A DNA stretch of 64,000 nt, from positions 682,001 through 746,000 of the forward strand of contig NZ_FORQ01000001.1 of the NCBI RefSeq assembly GCF_900114045.1, read 5' to 3'. This document shows, one piece after another, positions 60,681-64,000 of this stretch. Under the pieces are notes generated by a model. It did no database searches, had not been told where the DNA came from, and was given only the letters and a program-made list of their open reading frames with translations. The translations under genes and the position numbers were made by a program. The stretch is from Kaistella treverensis (GTDB lineage Bacteria > Bacteroidota > Bacteroidia > Flavobacteriales > Weeksellaceae). The first letter of the stretch is position 1. Each line of letters opens with the position of its first letter.

Positions 60681-62480
60681 TTATTTACCTTCCATTTTCT
60701 TTTTCAATTCTGCCAATACGTCTAAATCTCCTAATGTGGATTTTTCTTCGTTGTTTGAAGATCCTGTAGATTTATTAGAGTTATTGTTGGAAGTGTTTTC
60801 TCTCACGTTTTTCTTCTCTTCGTCTCTGAAGATGCCGGTGTGAGATACTACTACTCTTTTGAATTCTTTGTTGAACTCGATCACTTTGAACTCTGCGCTG
60901 TCGCCTTTTTTGATTTTAGAGCCGTCTTCTTTCTCTAATAATCTTGACGGACAGAAAGCTTCAACTTCTGCATCCTCGAACTGAACCTGAGCTCCTTTGT
61001 CGAATACTTCTGTTGCTGTTCCTGCATGTACAGTTCCTTCAGCATATTTGGTTTCAAATTTATCCCAAGGATTTTCCTGCAATTGTTTGTGACCTAAAGA
61101 AAGTCTTCTTGCTGCTGTATCCAACTCAAGAACTACAACTTTCAATTTATCGCCAACTGCACAGAATTCTGATGGATGCTTGATTTTTTTAGTCCAAGAA
61201 AGATCAGAGATATAGATCAAACCATCAATACCTTCTTCCAATTCTACGAATACACCGAAGTTTGTAAAGTTTCTTACAATTCCTGTGTGCTCTGAACCTA
61301 CCGGATATTTAGTTTCAATGTTAGACCAAGGATCCTGGCTAAGCTGTTTCATACCCAAAGAGATCTTACGGTCTTCTCTGTCTAAAGTTAAAACCTCAGC
61401 TTCAACTTCGTCTCCTACTTTTACGAAATCACCTGCACTTCTTAAGTGTGTTGACCAAGACATCTCTGAAACGTGAATTAAACCTTCAACTCCTGGCGCA
61501 ACTTCTACAAACGCACCGTAATCTGCAAGTACAACTACTTTACCTTTTACTCTGTCGCCAATTTTCATATCAGCAGAAAGTGCATCCCATGGATGAGCTT
61601 CCAACTGTTTCATACCTAATTGGATTCTTGTTTTCTCGTCATCGAAATCAAGGATAACCACTTTTACAACCTGACCATCTTCTAAGATTTCTGATGGATG
61701 GTTTACACGGCTCCAAGAAAGATCGGTAATGTGAATCAAACCATCAACACCACCAAGATCTACGAATACACCGTAAGAAGTAATGTTCTTAACAGTACCT
61801 TCCAATACCTGACCTTTTTCTAACTGTGCGATGATCTCTTTTTTCTGACCTTCGATATCTGCTTCGATCAATGCTTTGTGCGATACTACAACGTTTTTAA
61901 ATTCAGGATTGATTTTCACAACTTTGAATTCCATTGTTTTACCTACAAACTGATCGTAATCTTTGATTGGTTTCACATCAATTTGTGAACCTGGTAAGAA
62001 TGCTTCGATGCCTAAAACATCTACGATCATACCACCTTTGGTTCTTGATTTTACAAAACCATTTACGATTTCGCCGGTTTCGTGAAGTTCATTTACTCTA
62101 TCCCAAGCTTTAAGCGTTCTTGCTTTTTTGTGAGACAATTGTAACTGACCTGATTTATCTTCTCTCCTGTCAACCATTACCTCAACTTCATCACCTACTG
62201 CAAGGCCTTGGTTGTAACGGAATTCGTTTAAAGAAATAACTCCTTCAGACTTAAAGTTGATGTCAACAATCGCTTCTTTGTCGGTAAGTCTTACAACTTT
62301 TCCGATCAGCACGTCGTTGTCCTGAAGATTGTTCAGCGATCCGTTGTAAATTTCTTCCAAATCACTTTTTTCTTTTCTTGATTCAGCATCAAGTCCAGAT
62401 TCAAATGAATCCCAGTCGAATTGTTCCGGAGCTACGTTTTGGTTCATTAGAACCTCTTCTTTTGTTGTCGTTTCTGACAT
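60681..62480 (-). CDS. rpsA: 30S ribosomal protein S1
   Basis: This 599-residue protein contains repeated S1 RNA-binding domains, at least five clear copies from about residue 50 to 540 (for example GMIVDVLGIEAFLPGSQID, YGVFVDLGGVDGLIHITDLSW, YGAFVEVAPGVEGLIHVSEMSW, FGVFVELEEGIDGLIYISDLSW). It helps the 30S subunit bind mRNA, which matters in a lineage that rarely uses Shine-Dalgarno pairing. I start at the ATG at 62480 (MSETTT); the ten codons upstream are leader. The C-terminal tail is low-complexity. Codons are strongly biased, as for a highly expressed gene. Confidence 0.96.
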   Translation of the reverse strand: MSETTTKEEVLMNQNVAPEQFDWDSFESGLDAESRKEKSDLEEIYNGSLNNLQDNDVLIGKVVRLTDKEAIVDINFKSEGVISLNEFRYNQGLAVGDEVEVMVDRREDKSGQLQLSHKKARTLKAWDRVNELHETGEIVNGFVKSRTKGGMIVDVLGIEAFLPGSQIDVKPIKDYDQFVGKTMEFKVVKINPEFKNVVVSHKALIEADIEGQKKEIIAQLEKGQVLEGTVKNITSYGVFVDLGGVDGLIHITDLSWSRVNHPSEILEDGQVVKVVILDFDDEKTRIQLGMKQLEAHPWDALSADMKIGDRVKGKVVVLADYGAFVEVAPGVEGLIHVSEMSWSTHLRSAGDFVKVGDEVEAEVLTLDREDRKISLGMKQLSQDPWSNIETKYPVGSEHTGIVRNFTNFGVFVELEEGIDGLIYISDLSWTKKIKHPSEFCAVGDKLKVVVLELDTAARRLSLGHKQLQENPWDKFETKYAEGTVHAGTATEVFDKGAQVQFEDAEVEAFCPSRLLEKEDGSKIKKGDSAEFKVIEFNKEFKRVVVSHTGIFRDEEKKNVRENTSNNNSNKSTGSSNNEEKSTLGDLDVLAELKKKMEGK

Positions 62481-62569
62481 AATAAAAAAATTTGTATCCT
62501 GTAATTTCAATCAATGGCTTAATGTGGGATATTGAAAAATACAGAAGATGTTAGTTGTTAATGTTTTAA

Positions 62570-62607
62570 CTTCGCCAAAGGCTTCCACAAAAAGTGGTGC
62601 AAAATTA
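62570..62607 (-). promoter_or_regulatory. rpsA promoter and leader hairpins
   Basis: On the minus strand TAATTTTG (62607-62600) is a perfect -7 box about 120 bases ahead of the ATG. Right after it come two small hairpins: CCAC-TTTTT-GTGG (62597-62585) and GCC-TTT-GGC. A long leader on a ribosomal protein gene suggests post-transcriptional control. Confidence 0.5.
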
Positions 62608-62692
62608 CGACAAATATTGATAATTTGCCTTATTTACCTGTAAAATTCTTCACCAATTTTAATTAAAAAACACTTTTAGCAAAGCTTTCTCT

Positions 62693-62700
62693 TAACTTTG
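62693..62700 (+). promoter_or_regulatory. Candidate -7 box (TAACTTTG) of the helicase gene, 4 bases before the ATG
   Basis: A perfect TAnnTTTG box is followed by CAAA and then the ATG at 62705, which suggests a leaderless mRNA. Confidence 0.5.
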
Positions 62701-62704
62701 CAAA

Positions 62705-64000
62705 ATGGACTTACAGAAAATTTACGAAAACCTGCAGATTCAGGACATGAATCAAATGCAGAAAACCACCTATAAAGCCGCAGAAAAAAGCAAAGACATC
62801 ATTTTGCTCTCGCCCACAGGCTCCGGAAAAACATTGGCTTTTTTGCTTCCTGTCCTTCGGAATTTAAGTAAAAACAGATCGGAAATTCAGGCGATGATTT
62901 TGGTTCCGTCTCGCGAACTGGCGTTACAGATCGAACAGGTTTTTAAAAGCATCGGCAGCGATTTTAAAGTTACCGTGTGTTACGGCGGCCACGATAAAAA
63001 GATTGAGATGAACAATCTCGTCGAAGCACCCGCGGTTTTAATCGGCACGCCCGGAAGAATAGCCTATCATTTAAAAAATGAAAATTTTGATCCTTCGAGC
63101 ATCGAAAATTTGGTGCTTGATGAATTTGATAAGGCTTTGGAATTCGGTTTTCATGATGATATGAGTTACATCATCGAAGCGATGCCGAATCTTTCCCAAA
63201 GAATTTTGACTTCCGCAACCGCGATGGCAGAAATTCCAAAGTTCACCGGAATTGAAAACGCGGAAAAAATAGATTTTCTGAAAGTTCAGGAATCAAAACC
63301 GGATTTTCAACTTCGGAAAGTGATGACGACATCGGAGGAAAAGCTCGACACATTATTTCATCTGCTCTGTAAAATTGGCAACAAAAGGACCTTAATTTTC
63401 TGTAATCACCGCGATGCTGTGGACCGGATTTCTGCTTTATTAAAGGAGAAAGGAATTTCGCGCGAAACCTTTCACGGCGGCATGGAACAGGACGAAAGAG
63501 AACGCGCCCTGCTGAAATTTAAAAATGATTCTTCGCGAATTTTAATCACCACCGATCTGGCCTCACGCGGTTTGGATATTCCGGAAGTGGAATCGATTGT
63601 GCATTACCAGTTACCACCGAAAGAAGATGCTTTTATTCACCGAAACGGACGAACCGCGCGAATGAACGCGAAAGGTTTCGTCTATTTAATAATGACCGAA
63701 GACGAAAATTTTCCTTTCATTAAAAAGACCGTTGCCGAAGAAAAACTTACGCAAGACTACAAACTGCCCGCGCGAACGCCGTTTCTCACGCTTTACATCA
63801 GCGCTGGAAAAAAAGACAAAGTGAATAAAGTGGATATCGTCGGTTTTCTGATTAAAAAAGGCGGTTTGGAAAAAGACGATATCGGCTTGATTGAAGTGAA
63901 AGACACAACTTCTTACGTTGCGGTGAACCGCCAAAAAATGGTGGCTCTTTTAAAAACTTTAGAAAATCAAAGGCTGAAAAACAAAAAACTGAAAATAGAA
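62705..64000 (+). CDS. dbpA: DEAD-box RNA helicase with DbpA-type RNA-binding domain, 3' end outside window
   Basis: 432 codons are open up to the window edge. Helicase core motifs are in order: Q-motif region, Walker A SPTGSGKT, PSRELALQ, GTPGR, the DEAD-box position read as DEFD, SAT, and in the second domain TLIFCNHRD, TTDLASRGLDIPEV and HRNGRTARM. From about residue 355 a DbpA RNA-binding domain follows (LYISAGKKDKVNKVDIVGFLIK, KDDIGLIEVKDTTSYVAV), so the protein should bind 23S rRNA and assist large-subunit assembly. Motif II is DEFD instead of DEAD. The stop codon is not visible, but the domain is nearly complete. Confidence 0.9.
   Translation, partial: MDLQKIYENLQIQDMNQMQKTTYKAAEKSKDIILLSPTGSGKTLAFLLPVLRNLSKNRSEIQAMILVPSRELALQIEQVFKSIGSDFKVTVCYGGHDKKIEMNNLVEAPAVLIGTPGRIAYHLKNENFDPSSIENLVLDEFDKALEFGFHDDMSYIIEAMPNLSQRILTSATAMAEIPKFTGIENAEKIDFLKVQESKPDFQLRKVMTTSEEKLDTLFHLLCKIGNKRTLIFCNHRDAVDRISALLKEKGISRETFHGGMEQDERERALLKFKNDSSRILITTDLASRGLDIPEVESIVHYQLPPKEDAFIHRNGRTARMNAKGFVYLIMTEDENFPFIKKTVAEEKLTQDYKLPARTPFLTLYISAGKKDKVNKVDIVGFLIKKGGLEKDDIGLIEVKDTTSYVAVNRQKMVALLKTLENQRLKNKKLKIE

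Noticed and set aside
1-64000. CRISPR arrays and insertion sequences
   Set aside because: No array of regularly spaced identical repeats and no intact transposase frame were seen; the tandem repeats found have no unique spacers.

Overview
The window looks like the chromosome of a flavobacterium of the Chryseobacterium/Kaistella/Epilithonimonas type (Weeksellaceae, Bacteroidota). The evidence is low GC content, A-rich start regions without Shine-Dalgarno motifs, many Bacteroidota-type -7 boxes (TAnnTTTG, one with a perfect TTTG-N19 spacing), a secreted metalloprotease with a type IX secretion sorting tail, a fused ResB/CcsA cytochrome c assembly protein, and flavobacterial families such as DUF3098, TIGR02757 and DUF2490. 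Most of the window is core genome. No CRISPR array, intact IS element or prophage is visible. Several published-style open frames start at TTG codons inside promoters or leaders; I moved those starts and say so in each entry.

Layout. 1-2.3 kb: fatty-acid oxidation (end of a thiolase, acyl-CoA dehydrogenase). 2.3-8.6 kb: CPA2 antiporter, then a pterin group (pterin carbinolamine dehydratase, FolM-like reductase, FolX/FolB-like domain fused to a shortened HPPK), then a SulP transporter. 8.7-17 kb: small proteins and an RNA-modification/envelope block on the minus strand (ftsX, DUF3098, uppP, truB, rluF), rsmA, a DUF1003 protein with heptad repeats, TIGR02757, RNase Z. 17-25.5 kb: giant CcsA, pcm, a Gfo/Idh oxidoreductase, an M23 peptidase, 3-hydroxybutyryl-CoA dehydrogenase. 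25.5-35.4 kb: pheT, dnaN, a TonB-dependent receptor with DUF2490, a possible microgene, uvrA, tRNA-Arg(CCT).

35.4-40.5 kb: M28 peptidase, SemiSWEET, then an accessory patch (UDP-galactopyranose mutase, glycosyltransferase, a 5'-truncated Crp/Fnr pseudogene and a possible integrase remnant) ending at tRNA-Ser(TGA). 40.6-50.6 kb: crcB, trxB, holA, a PD-(D/E)xK protein, NhaC-type antiporter, cupin, hydrolase, the two 3-oxoacid CoA-transferase subunits split by an opposite-strand ABC exporter, and rplS with a leader. 50.8-56 kb: an SOS-type mutagenesis cassette (alternative DnaE, DinB, and a divergent LexA-like XRE/S24 repressor with palindromic operators between). 56-64 kb: a small lipoprotein resembling the propeptide of its neighbour, the T9SS metalloprotease, rpsA, and a DbpA-type helicase cut by the window edge.

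The most unusual material is between genes. A structured repeat of about 65-80 nt follows gene 3' ends at 11.6, 36.7, 42.1 and 60.5 kb, with a decayed copy at 56.1 kb. Its two outer stems show compensatory base changes, and its apical hairpin can be exchanged. In several places it is joined to a 120-123 bp unit that is tandemly repeated at 60.3-60.5 kb. A different structured element lies at 49.9 kb, and short AT-flanked GCC/GGC hairpins are scattered through many intergenic gaps.
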